Origin: JANLYC01 sp963750495
GTDB lineage: Bacteria > Actinomycetota > Actinomycetes > Propionibacteriales > Nocardioidaceae
Length of the DNA: 64,000 nucleotides
Assembly (NCBI GenBank): GCA_963750495.1
Contig: CAVVQV010000002.1
Span: forward strand, 164,123-228,122
Reading direction: 5' to 3'
Shown: positions 1 to 7,150 of the stretch, piece after piece
Position numbering within the stretch: position 1 is the stretch's first letter
How the letters are laid out: the number at the start of each line of letters is the position of its first letter
The notes under the pieces: model-generated
The model's database searches: none
Told to the model about the DNA's origin: nothing
The model's input: only the letters and a program-made list of their open reading frames with translations
Position numbers and translations under genes: made by a program

Positions 1-444
1 CCCCACCAGCACCACGACCCGCGACCCCAGGCCCTGCGCACGGAGGCCGAGGGCGGTGCCGACTGCCAGGGGGAGGCCGTGCCCCAGGGAGCCGGACGAG
101 ATCTCGACACCCGGCACGAGGTTGCGGTCGGGGTGATAGCCCAGCGGTGAAGAGAAGTTGCCATAGCCGGGCAGCCAGGCAGCGGGGAAGAAGCCCTTCG
201 CCGCGAGCACCGCGTAGTAGGCCATCGGGCCATGGCCCTTGCTGAGCAGGAACCGGTCGCGTCGGGGGTCGTCAGCCGTCCTGGGCGAGACGTCGAGGAC
301 CTGGTCGTAGAGCACCCAGAGAACGTCGAGTGTCGAGGTTGATGACGCGTCGTGCTTCTCGTCGCCGGTCTGGAGGGACATGAGGGGGCGGAGGTCGTCA
401 TACCCGAAGGTCCGACTGTGCTCCTGCTCGGTCAAAGTGGTCAT
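1..444 (-). CDS. Transketolase N-terminal subunit (partial, runs off window)
   Basis: This is the thiamine-diphosphate-binding half of a transketolase that transfers two-carbon units in the pentose phosphate pathway. Only the first 148 residues lie in the window. They carry the family motif SKGHGPMAYYAVLAAKGFF (about residues 67-85) and SSGSLGHGLPLAVGTALG (about 118-135), which line the cofactor site. The gene looks like the N-terminal part of a split enzyme, so a C-terminal partner is expected further left, though a full-length protein cannot be excluded. The ATG sits only 6 nt after a -10-like hexamer, so the mRNA is probably leaderless. A SoxR box fills the promoter spacer. Confidence 0.85.
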   Translation of the reverse strand, partial: MTTLTEQEHSRTFGYDDLRPLMSLQTGDEKHDASSTSTLDVLWVLYDQVLDVSPRTADDPRRDRFLLSKGHGPMAYYAVLAAKGFFPAAWLPGYGNFSSPLGYHPDRNLVPGVEISSGSLGHGLPLAVGTALGLRAQGLGSRVVVLVG

Positions 445-450
445 GGAAAG

Positions 451-481
451 ACTGTGCAACCTCAAGTAAACTTGAGGTCAA
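451..481 (-). promoter_or_regulatory. SoxR box inside a 19-bp-spacer promoter
   Basis: Positions 460-477 read CCTCAAGTAAACTTGAGG, an 8+8 perfect palindrome that differs by one central base from the E. coli soxS SoxR box as I remember it. On the minus strand it lies between a TTGACC -35 (476-481) and a CACAGT -10 (451-456). The spacer is 19 bp, the overlong spacing typical of MerR-family promoters. The predicted start of transcription coincides with the transketolase ATG at 444. A SoxR homologue is encoded 340 bp away. Confidence 0.88.
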
Positions 482-624
482 GCGTTTCGACGTCGACGTC
501 TCATGACGCCACTCACATCGAGGCTCGCTGCATGCGGGCCCTCCGGATGGGTACTCACGGGGTAGCACGATCGCCGGGTCGCTTACCGCGCCCGACGACC
601 ACGTACGGCGACGGAGGTTCTGAG

Positions 625-798
625 ATGAGCAACGATGACAAGGTGAAGAACAAGGCCGAAGAGGTCAAGGGCAAGGCCAAGGAGATGACGGGCGACGCCA
701 CCGGTGACGACAGCATGCGCGCCGAAGGCAAGACCGACCAGAGCAAGGCCAACCTGAAGCAAGCCGGCGAGAAGGTGAAGGACGCCTTCAAGAAGTAA
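625..798 (+). CDS. csbD: CsbD family stress protein
   Basis: This is a 57-residue, highly charged, Lys/Glu/Ala-rich protein of the CsbD family: small soluble proteins induced by general stress in many bacteria, with no known biochemical function. The sequence shows the family's repeating KxKxEExKGKAKE pattern near residues 6-19 and a second half rich in Lys and Gln. GGAGG at 612-616 supports the ATG at 625; a longer upstream reading lacks any ribosome site. soxR follows after 15 bp on the same strand, so the two are probably co-transcribed. That would place CsbD in the redox-stress response, which is an inference. Confidence 0.85.
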   Translation: MSNDDKVKNKAEEVKGKAKEMTGDATGDDSMRAEGKTDQSKANLKQAGEKVKDAFKK

Positions 799-813
799 CC
801 ACCCGGAGGTGGC

Positions 814-1284
814 ATGACGCGGATGCCCGACCACCTGACGATCGGCGAGCTCTCGTCTCGCTCAGGGGTCGCGGCATCCGCGTTGCGCTTCTACGAGGAG
901 ACCGGCCTGCTCGAGGCCGAGCGCACCACGGGTAACCAGCGCCGATACCCACGCCACATGCTGCGACGGGTCGCGTTCATCCGCGCAGCCCAACGTGTCG
1001 GGCTCACCCTCGACGAGATCAGCTCGGCCCTCGCGACGCTCCCCGACCGTCGTACGCCGACCAAGGCCGACTGGGCCCGCGTGTCCCGCAACTGGACCGC
1101 CCGCATCGACCAGCAGATCGCCGACCTCGAACGCCTCAAGCGCAAGGTCACCGGCTGTGTGGGCTGCGGCTGCCTGAGCCTGCGGACCTGCACGCTGAGT
1201 AATCCGGACGACGTCCAGGGCGATGCCGCCCCGGGTCCGGCCTGGCTCGCCACCGAGGAGAACCAAGGCATCACGCGCGACTGA
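814..1284 (+). CDS. soxR: Redox-sensing regulator SoxR (MerR family, [2Fe-2S])
   Basis: SoxR is a dimeric DNA-binding sensor that untwists overlong promoters when its [2Fe-2S] cluster is oxidised by redox-active compounds. Residues 8-75 form the MerR winged helix (TIGELSSRSGVAASALRFYEE), residues 85-112 the dimerisation helix. The C-terminal cluster motif has all four cysteines: C115, C118, C120 and C126 (GCVGCGCLSLRTC). Length (156 aa) is normal. A GGAGG site lies just before the ATG at 814; the ATG at 823 is a weaker alternative. The only consensus box seen in the window fronts the divergent transketolase gene rather than soxR itself. Confidence 0.95.
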   Translation: MTRMPDHLTIGELSSRSGVAASALRFYEETGLLEAERTTGNQRRYPRHMLRRVAFIRAAQRVGLTLDEISSALATLPDRRTPTKADWARVSRNWTARIDQQIADLERLKRKVTGCVGCGCLSLRTCTLSNPDDVQGDAAPGPAWLATEENQGITRD

Positions 1285-1535
1285 CGCTTTCCCTGACCCC
1301 AGCAACCGGCTTGCCTCGGCCATCGCACCCCCGGACGAGAGGGGCGTGCTCGAGCCACGAGGCAGGCCAACGTTGGGCTAATGGTCCTGCCGGCGCCGAT
1401 GCCGTGGGTAACGTCGCACTCGTGAGTCGAACGTGCGGCATCTGACACGCCATGGTGACTACCGGATGAGGTCAGCCACCAGGAGCGGCGTGCGGCAACG
1501 TTCTGGGATGCCCGCGATCGTGCAAGGATCCCGGT

Positions 1536-2771
1536 ATGGCCCTGCGCATCGTCGCGACCACACCGCACCCGGCACTGGTGACTCTGCCCTGGCACCAGCC
1601 GCTCGAGGAGTGGGACGGCCCGTTCATGGTGCCGCTGCCCCGGGGACTTTCCCGCCACATCGTGCGCTTCGTCCGACTCGGCGATCAGGTCTTCGCAGTC
1701 AAGGAGACGCGCGAGCCGATCGCGCTGGCGGAGTACCGCATGCTGCGCGACCTGCGACGTATGCGTGAACCCGCTGTCGAGCCGGTGGGGGTCGTGACGG
1801 GGCGCGAGAGTCCGGATGGCGAGGTGATCGAGCCGGTCCTGGTGACGCGCCACCTGAAGCACTCGATGCCCTACCGGGAGCTCTTCTCCCGTGGCATGCG
1901 CCCGGACAGCATCCCGCTCCTCGTCGACGCGCTGGTGGTGCTGGTCACGCGGATGCACCTCGGCGGATTCTTCTGGGGTGACTGCTCCTTGTCCAACACC
2001 CTCTTCCGCCGCTCTGCCGGCGAGTTCGCGGCGTACCTCGTGGACGCCGAGACCGGTGAGCTCCATGAGCAGCTGAGCGACGGGCAGCGCCTCCACGACA
2101 TCGACATCGCCACCGCGAACGTGTTCGGTGAGCTGCTCGACCTACAGGCGGGTGGTTTCCTCGACGAGGACTTCGAGGTCGACGAGCTCGTCGAGACCTT
2201 CCAGGCCCGCTACGAGGCACTGTGGAGCGAGCTCACCGGGACCGAAGACTTCAGCACCGACGAGATGTGGCGGATCGAGCAGCGGATCGAGCACTTGAAC
2301 CAGCTCGGCTTCGACGTAGACGAGCTCGACATCGTCACCGACTGGAACGGTGCGTCCGTGCGGATCCAGCCCAAGGTGGTCGACGCGGGTCACCACTCGC
2401 GGCAGCTGCAGGGGCTCACCGGGCTGGACGTCGAGGACAACCAGGCGCGCCGGTTGCTCAACGACATGGACGCGTTCGCCGTCGCCAACGAGCTGCAGGC
2501 GGAGGAACCGGCGCTGATCGCTCATCGCTGGCTGACCCAGGTCTACGAGCCGATCGTGGCGATGGTGCCCTCCGAGCGGCGAGCGACGCTGGAGCCGGCC
2601 GAGCTCTTCCACGAGATTCTCGAGCACCGGTGGTACCTCTCGGAGGAGGCCGGGATCGAGATCAACATCTTCGATGCGGCCGATACCTACGTGTCTCTCG
2701 GCATTGCCCCTGCCTCCGACGACGTGACCACAGCCGCCAAGCAGAACCACGAGTCGCTGCCCTGGAAGTGA
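1536..2771 (+). CDS. DUF4032 / kinase-like domain protein
   Basis: A 411-residue protein of an actinobacterial family annotated as DUF4032, with an N-terminal lipopolysaccharide-kinase-like fold. Visible kinase-like features are VKETREPIALAEYRMLRDL (about 50-69), where Lys and Glu resemble the ATP-site pair, and GGFFWGDCSLSNTLF (about 144-158), which resembles a catalytic loop with Asp and Asn, followed by LVDAETGE (about 169-176), like the metal-binding Asp. No function is established. The ATG at 1536 is preceded by a plausible -10 (AAGGAT), so it may be leaderless. The 250 bp upstream of it contain nothing I recognise. Confidence 0.8.
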   Translation: MALRIVATTPHPALVTLPWHQPLEEWDGPFMVPLPRGLSRHIVRFVRLGDQVFAVKETREPIALAEYRMLRDLRRMREPAVEPVGVVTGRESPDGEVIEPVLVTRHLKHSMPYRELFSRGMRPDSIPLLVDALVVLVTRMHLGGFFWGDCSLSNTLFRRSAGEFAAYLVDAETGELHEQLSDGQRLHDIDIATANVFGELLDLQAGGFLDEDFEVDELVETFQARYEALWSELTGTEDFSTDEMWRIEQRIEHLNQLGFDVDELDIVTDWNGASVRIQPKVVDAGHHSRQLQGLTGLDVEDNQARRLLNDMDAFAVANELQAEEPALIAHRWLTQVYEPIVAMVPSERRATLEPAELFHEILEHRWYLSEEAGIEINIFDAADTYVSLGIAPASDDVTTAAKQNHESLPWK

Positions 2772-2799
2772 ACCGGTGCTGCCCTCCCGGGAACGGGGG

Positions 2800-3195
2800 T
2801 CAGGCCGTGGGCGGCGGCACCCGCAGAATGCGCGCCACCAGGTCGCCAACCGCACGGCCGTCGCGTGGCCCGTCCGCCTTCAGCGGGACGACGTGGGTGG
2901 GGTTGTTCCACCCCTCGACGCGAAGCTCCGCCGTACGGGCAGCCGCATCGACGTGGACCCAGTAGTCGATGCAGTGGACACCCGGCCACTTGTCGCGACC
3001 GTACGCCTCGACGATGCCGCTGTCCGGATAGCGGGCCGCAAACAGGCGAGCGTCTGCCTCCCACAGCACGGCTGTCACGTCGTCGGAGTCACCCTCGCTC
3101 AGGACCTGCCGCTCGAAGCCGACCTCGGCCGCCGCGAAGACAGGGTCGCAGACCTCGCAGAACTCCTCTGCCCAATGTTCGTCGAACCGCTCCAC
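2800..3195 (-). CDS. Conserved hypothetical protein, about 131 aa
   Basis: I do not recognise this protein. It is a soluble acidic polypeptide with no signal peptide or membrane segment. The N-terminus contains two cysteines (FCEVCDP, about residues 12-18) and the middle is rich in Trp and Tyr (KWPGVHCIDYWVHVDAA). It has normal high-GC third-position usage throughout and the opposite strand gives only low-complexity readings, so it is probably a real gene. The only start that fits is GTG at 3195, with a GAAGGG directly before it. It converges with the DUF4032 gene, 28 bp away. Confidence 0.6.
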   Translation of the reverse strand: MERFDEHWAEEFCEVCDPVFAAAEVGFERQVLSEGDSDDVTAVLWEADARLFAARYPDSGIVEAYGRDKWPGVHCIDYWVHVDAAARTAELRVEGWNNPTHVVPLKADGPRDGRAVGDLVARILRVPPPTA

Positions 3196-3276
3196 CCCTT
3201 CACGGTACGACCCTCGCGATCAAACCCCGACCTGGATCCCTTCGTCCGACCCCGTGCCGCTTGTCAGGCCGACCGG

Positions 3277-3720
3277 TCAGCCCATCGTCTCGACCAGATC
3301 GGCGCGCCAGGGCGGGGCTTCGAAGCCGCCCGTGTAGTAGCGGGTCTCGCGCGCGATCAGGGCATCATCGTCGAACTCGAACACCACCAGGACGAACCAG
3401 GGCTCGATCTCGCCATAGTCGGAAAGCGCCTGAAGCGCCCACACCCTCCCGCTGCCCACGACCCGTTGCACGGCCACGGACGGCGGCGCGCCGGGGAACC
3501 GCCTCTGCAGCTCGCGCATCGCATCCCGGCCGCGGATCCGCTCACCCGACTGCGGCATCTCCATGACGAAGTCCGGCCGACGCAGCAGGTACTCCGCCTC
3601 CGAGGACAGCCCGGCGGCGTCCGTGATTCCCAGCAGCAGCTCGAGCCCAGCCCGCATGGCAACAGCGTCGTCGTCGTCGATGGCCTTCCGAAAGAGCTCC
3701 TGAGCGGACTGGCCGGTCAT
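3277..3720 (-). CDS. SnoaL-like / nuclear transport factor 2 family protein
   Basis: A 147-residue protein with the SnoaL-like (NTF2 fold) pattern: an N-terminal helix pair (ELFRKAIDDDDAVAMRAGLELL), a short EYLLRRPDFVMEMPQSGER segment and a C-terminal strand run ending in ARETRYYTGGFEAPPW. Such folds make cone-shaped barrels that serve as isomerases, hydrolases or simple binding proteins, so the substrate cannot be stated. GGGGAGGCGGG immediately precedes the ATG at 3720 and decides the start over a longer frame reaching 3876. A promoter with a perfect inverted repeat centred on its -10 lies about 30 bp upstream, suggesting tight regulation. Confidence 0.75.
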   Translation of the reverse strand: MTGQSAQELFRKAIDDDDAVAMRAGLELLLGITDAAGLSSEAEYLLRRPDFVMEMPQSGERIRGRDAMRELQRRFPGAPPSVAVQRVVGSGRVWALQALSDYGEIEPWFVLVVFEFDDDALIARETRYYTGGFEAPPWRADLVETMG

Positions 3721-3745
3721 CCCGCCTCCCCAAGGCATGCAGGTT

Positions 3746-3784
3746 CGCTGTGGCGAGTATGTCGCCACAGCGCATCCTCGTAAA
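3746..3784 (-). promoter_or_regulatory. Promoter with operator palindrome over the -10
   Basis: CGCTGTGGCGA (3746-3756) and TCGCCACAGCG (3762-3772) form a perfect 11-bp inverted repeat around a 5-nt centre. Read on the minus strand, TTTACG (3779-3784) and CATACT (3756-3761) form a -35/-10 pair with a 17-bp spacer. The -10 is therefore the centre of the palindrome, an arrangement expected for a repressor operator controlling the SnoaL-like gene. Confidence 0.7.
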
Positions 3785-3935
3785 GGGCGCAGGAGATGCC
3801 CTGCGCTACCGACCGACCCTGCGCGGCGACCTGTCGACCGCAATCCACCCGTTGACACGCAGCCCGCGGCCGACATGGGATGGGTGAGCCAGGCGCGTTC
3901 ACGGTGACGCGATCATCGAGACCCGAGGAGATGCG

Positions 3936-4265
3936 GTGGCTGTCTTCCCTGCAGCATTGGTGCTGAACGTGTCGGATGCCGGCCGGGCAGCAGAGTTCTG
4001 GACCCAGGCCCTCGGATACGACCGCCAACAGCACGCACCCGACTTCCTCGTCCCTCCCGGCGGCGAGGGACTTCGCCTTCATCTCGACGAGGAGGACCGG
4101 ACTCATCTCGATCTGTGGGTCGATCAGGATGGCCCCGGCTGGGAGGCCGAGGTCGATCGCCTCGTCGCTCTCGGCGCCGTGCGGGTGCCGTGGGTGTACC
4201 CCGACGACGCCGACTTCGTCGTGCTCGCCGACACGGAGGGCAACCTGTTCTGCGTCATCAAATGA
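3936..4265 (+). CDS. VOC / glyoxalase-like domain protein
   Basis: A 109-residue single-domain protein of the vicinal-oxygen-chelate superfamily. The start AALVLNVSDAGRAAEFWTQALGY (residues 6-28) and the end VVLADTEGNLFCVI (95-108) are the usual first strand-helix and last strand of the fold. The region between is rich in acidic residues and has HLDLWVDQDGPGW. Metal-binding and catalytic residues are not clear enough to name a reaction; many relatives are antibiotic-resistance or lyase-like proteins. The start is GTG at 3936 behind GAGGAG. No operon partner is evident. Confidence 0.75.
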   Translation: MAVFPAALVLNVSDAGRAAEFWTQALGYDRQQHAPDFLVPPGGEGLRLHLDEEDRTHLDLWVDQDGPGWEAEVDRLVALGAVRVPWVYPDDADFVVLADTEGNLFCVIK

Positions 4266-4318
4266 CGCCTGCACCACAACGCACAGTCACGTCGGCGTCG
4301 AGCCACCGGTGGCAGCAG

Positions 4319-4868
4319 CTACTCCCCGGGCTGTTGCCTGCTGGCGAGGATCTGCTCCCTGAGGATGTCGGCGTGGCCGCAGTGCTGCGCCAGCTCCCGC
4401 AGCACATGCAGGTAGATCCACCGCATCGGTAGGCGACCTCGCCGGTTGCCCAACACCTCGTCGTCGACTCCCAGGGTCACCGCCCGGGCGCGCGAGGCGG
4501 CACAGGCTCGGACGTACGCGTCCCGGACCGACGTGATGGTGTCACCCATCGTCGAGCCCGAAGGACGCGTCCGGATCTGCCGGGCAGCCGATCTCGTCGC
4601 GTGATCGCGCCGTGATCGCTTCGTCGAACCACACCTGGTCGACGAAGGTTGCGTGCTTGACGAGGCCAAGCAAGGTCGTCTTGGAAGGCACCAAGCGACG
4701 TCGGGCCTCCTCCTCCGTCAGCCCGTCCAGGCAGTCGAGAAGGGCGCGGCGATGGTCGTCGACGAAGACCTCGAACTGATCGCGCAGCGGCGCCGCGAAG
4801 TTCGCCGGGTCATGGCTCGAGGTCGTGGTCACGAGCCGCACTCTATCCGTGCCACCACCGGTGGCCAT
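4319..4868 (-). pseudogene. DinB/DUF664 family protein interrupted by one extra base
   Basis: This is a DinB-type four-helix protein, a fold used by mycothiol-dependent and metal-dependent enzymes. The first part (DQFEVFVDDHRRALLDCLDGL, then LLGLVKHATFVDQVWF) reads in one frame and stops just after SFGLDDG at 4542. The rest (DTITSVRDAYVRACAASRA to HVLRELAQHCGHADILREQ) continues in another frame. Removing one G from the GGG on the coding strand (CCC at 4545-4547) restores a single 182-residue protein. All typical helices, including the HATFV and HCGHAD histidine positions, are then present. The damage is recent or a sequencing error. The start at 4868 is tentative. Confidence 0.75.
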
Positions 4869-4877
4869 CATCTTCTT

Positions 4878-4917
4878 TTGTCTATGTAGACGTATGCGTA
4901 TACTAGTCACATGACTA
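4878..4917 (+). promoter_or_regulatory. Promoter and operator for the EXLDI-exporter operon
   Basis: TTGTCT (4878-4883) and a near-consensus TATACT (4899-4904) are spaced by 15 bp in a short AT-rich stretch that stands out from the GC-rich surroundings. The predicted transcription start lies near 4911, inside a perfect 14-bp palindrome, TAGTCACATGACTA (4904-4917). The ATG of the EXLDI gene follows 10 bp later. The palindrome is well placed for autorepression by the ribbon-helix-helix-like protein encoded next. Confidence 0.7.
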
Positions 4918-4927
4918 CGATGGCTGT

Positions 4928-5446
4928 ATGCCGAACAAGACGATCTACGTCTCTGACGCCGACCTACCCGTGTTCCAGCGCGCACAGGATCTCACCGGGG
5001 GAAACCTCTCGGCCGCCATCTCCAAGGCGCTGCACCAGCTCGTCGAGATCGAGGAGGGCCGCCTGGAGGGGTTCGAGGAGATCACGGTCCGGGTGGGCGT
5101 CGGCGCGAAGAAGCTCCAGCGCTTCCAAGGTGTGCTGCTGGTCGAGTGGAACCGCACCACCAGCAGCGGCGTGGAGCACTACAGCGTCTACCGCACCCGC
5201 ACAGGCCGCTTCGCCGTTCACGTGACTCGCCCCCGGGGGTGGGTGCACAGCGCAGGAAAGGACGGCCAGCTGACCGGCTGGCGCAAGCATTTCGCCGCCG
5301 AGCAGCAATGGGGCCAGGTCCCTGCCTCGGCCACCCTCGAGGTCTTCGAGACGTTCGAAGAGTTGCAGGAGGCGGTCCCGGTCGAGCTCGCGGCTCTGGT
5401 GGAGACCACCGCCACCGAACCTGAGGTCGAGGACCTCGACATCTGA
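4928..5446 (+). CDS. EXLDI family protein (putative regulator of adjacent exporter)
   Basis: A 172-residue protein ending in EDLDI, the terminal motif after which the EXLDI family is named. As I recall, that family is typically encoded next to DrrAB-type multidrug exporters, which is the case here. The N-terminus (PNKTIYVSDADLPVFQRA, residues 2-19, followed by SAAISKALHQLVEIEEG) resembles a ribbon-helix-helix DNA-binding domain. The middle is a strand-rich domain of unknown role (VLLVEWNRTTSSGVEHYSVY). The drrA-like gene starts 47 bp downstream. A palindromic operator overlies the promoter. DNA binding is an inference. Confidence 0.8.
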   Translation: MPNKTIYVSDADLPVFQRAQDLTGGNLSAAISKALHQLVEIEEGRLEGFEEITVRVGVGAKKLQRFQGVLLVEWNRTTSSGVEHYSVYRTRTGRFAVHVTRPRGWVHSAGKDGQLTGWRKHFAAEQQWGQVPASATLEVFETFEELQEAVPVELAALVETTATEPEVEDLDI

Positions 5447-5493
5447 AGCTCCCGGCGTGCCGGGAGTCCCCGGTACACCTGCAAGGAGCAGAC

Positions 5494-6273
5494 ATGCCTA
5501 CGAACTCGACCCCGGCGATCGAGGTCGCCGGGTTGCACAAGCGGTACGCCGACCAAACGGTGCTCGACGGCGTGGACTTCACAGTGCCCGCCGGCACCGT
5601 GACCGCGTTGCTGGGCCCCAACGGGGCCGGCAAGACCACGACGATCTCCATCCTGTCCACGCTGCTGCCCCCCGACGGCGGTACGGCCCACGTCCTGGGT
5701 CACGACGTCACCCGCGAGCCACAGGTCGTGCGGCGACTGATCGGGGTGACCGGCCAGCTCTCCGCCGTCGACCCGCTGCTGACCGTGACCGAGAACTTGC
5801 GCCTGATGTCCGACCTGTTCCACCTGCCCCGCGCGGAGGGCCGCCGCCGTACCGCCGACCTGGTCGAACGCTTCGGCCTGGCCGAGGCTGCCCGCAAACA
5901 GGCCAAGCAGCTGTCCGGCGGCATGACCCGCAAGCTCGACCTGGCCATGACGCTCGTCGGTGGACCCCAGGTCGTGTTCCTCGACGAGCCCACCACCGGC
6001 CTCGACCCACGCGCCCGACGCGACCTCTGGGATCAGGTGCGCGCCCTGGTGGCCGCGGGCACCAGCGTGCTGCTCACCACGCAGTACCTGGAGGAGGCCG
6101 ACCAGCTCGCCGACCGCGTCGCCGTCCTCGACGGTGGCCGGCTGGTCGCGCACGACACCACCGCCGGTCTCAAGGCCGCCCACGAGGCCGGATCGCTGGA
6201 CGACGTCTTCCTCGCCCTGACCTCTCCCGACCAGGGCTCCCCCAGCCCTGCCGACACGAAGGAGGCAATCTGA
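5494..6273 (+). CDS. DrrA-type ABC transporter ATP-binding protein
   Basis: This is the ATPase subunit of a two-gene drug or lipid exporter of the daunorubicin-resistance (DrrAB) class. It shows Walker A GPNGAGKTTT (about residues 42-51), the Q-loop region GVTGQLSAVD, signature LSGGM (about 136-140), Walker B VVFLDEPTTGLD (about 156-167) and an H-loop replaced by Gln (TTQYLEEADQLADR). That Gln is common in DrrA-like ATPases, as I recall. Length (259 aa) is slightly short: the usual C-terminal extension of DrrA is reduced. The stop codon overlaps the permease start (TGATG), so the two are translationally coupled. Confidence 0.92.
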   Translation: MPTNSTPAIEVAGLHKRYADQTVLDGVDFTVPAGTVTALLGPNGAGKTTTISILSTLLPPDGGTAHVLGHDVTREPQVVRRLIGVTGQLSAVDPLLTVTENLRLMSDLFHLPRAEGRRRTADLVERFGLAEAARKQAKQLSGGMTRKLDLAMTLVGGPQVVFLDEPTTGLDPRARRDLWDQVRALVAAGTSVLLTTQYLEEADQLADRVAVLDGGRLVAHDTTAGLKAAHEAGSLDDVFLALTSPDQGSPSPADTKEAI

Positions 6274-7124
6274 TGCCCACCACTGCTCACGCCCATGTCC
6301 CCACCCTCGCCCCGCAGGCGCCGGCCGGCCATGCCGATGCCGCCGGTGACCTGGTCACGATGACGCGTCGCAGCCTGCTGAGAATGATCCGCTACCCCTC
6401 GTTGACGGTCATGCTCGTGGCCACGCCCGTCGTGCTCCTGCTGCTGTTCGTGTACGTGTTCGGCGGGGCCTTCGGCGCTGGGGTCGCTCCGGGTACCACG
6501 CCCGGGGCAGCGGGCCGTACCGCGTACCTCTACTACATCGTCCCCGCCGTGCTCGTGCTGACTGCGGCCAGCATCGCGCAGTCCACGTCGATCAGCGTGG
6601 CCATGGACATGACCGGCGGGATCGTCACCCGCCTGCGCACCATGCCCGTCGCCTCCGTCGCCGTGCTGGGCGGCCATGTCGTCGGCGCCGTCGTCCAGAC
6701 CCTGCTGGCCGCGGCTGCCGTCCTGGGCGTGGCCGTCCTACAGGGCTTCCGGCCCGGTGCGGACGTGGCCGGGTGGCTGGCGCTCGCGGGCTTCTTCGCC
6801 CTGTTCAGCCTCATGCTCACCTGGCTGTCGGTGGCGATGGGGGCGGCGGCCCGCTCCGTGGAGGCCGCCTCGAACACGCCGATGATCCTCATGCTGCTGC
6901 CCTTCTTCGGCAGCGGCTTCGCACCCGTCGACACCATGCCCGCCCCGGTGCGGCTGTTCGCCGAGCATCAGCCCTTCACGCCGGTCATCGAGACGGTCCG
7001 CGGCCTCCTGGCCGGCAGCCATCTCGCGGCGACAACGGTCTGGACAGCCGTCGCCTGGTGCCTGGCCCTGACCGTCCTCGGGTGGCTGTGGGCCCGTGCC
7101 GGCTATCAACGCCAGCGCGCCTGA
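6273..7124 (+). CDS. DrrB-type ABC transporter permease
   Basis: A 283-residue ABC-2 type permease with six predicted membrane segments: around residues 44-64 (LTVMLVATPVVLLLLFVYVF), 88-110, 132-152, 165-190, 205-222 and 255-275. It pairs with the upstream ATPase to export an unknown hydrophobic compound, probably a drug or secondary metabolite. The conserved motif SRTVEAAS-like region appears as ARSVEAASNTPMIL (about 196-209), followed by GSGFAPVDTMPAPVRLFAEHQP, typical of DrrB. AAGGAGG precedes the ATG at 6273, which lies within the stop codon of the ATPase gene. The next gene is convergent. Confidence 0.92.
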   Translation: MPTTAHAHVPTLAPQAPAGHADAAGDLVTMTRRSLLRMIRYPSLTVMLVATPVVLLLLFVYVFGGAFGAGVAPGTTPGAAGRTAYLYYIVPAVLVLTAASIAQSTSISVAMDMTGGIVTRLRTMPVASVAVLGGHVVGAVVQTLLAAAAVLGVAVLQGFRPGADVAGWLALAGFFALFSLMLTWLSVAMGAAARSVEAASNTPMILMLLPFFGSGFAPVDTMPAPVRLFAEHQPFTPVIETVRGLLAGSHLAATTVWTAVAWCLALTVLGWLWARAGYQRQRA

Positions 7125-7150
7125 GCGGCCGGCACTACGACAAGCTCGCT

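Noticed and set aside
1285..1535. Small gene or RNA between soxR and the DUF4032 gene
   Set aside because: No frame with a ribosome site, no conserved hairpin and no tRNA-like pattern was seen in the 250 bp.
5457..5493. In-frame extension of the drrB-like ORF over the whole drrA-like gene
   Set aside because: It is an open shadow frame; the real permease starts at the ATG overlapping the ATPase stop, with AAGGAGG before it.
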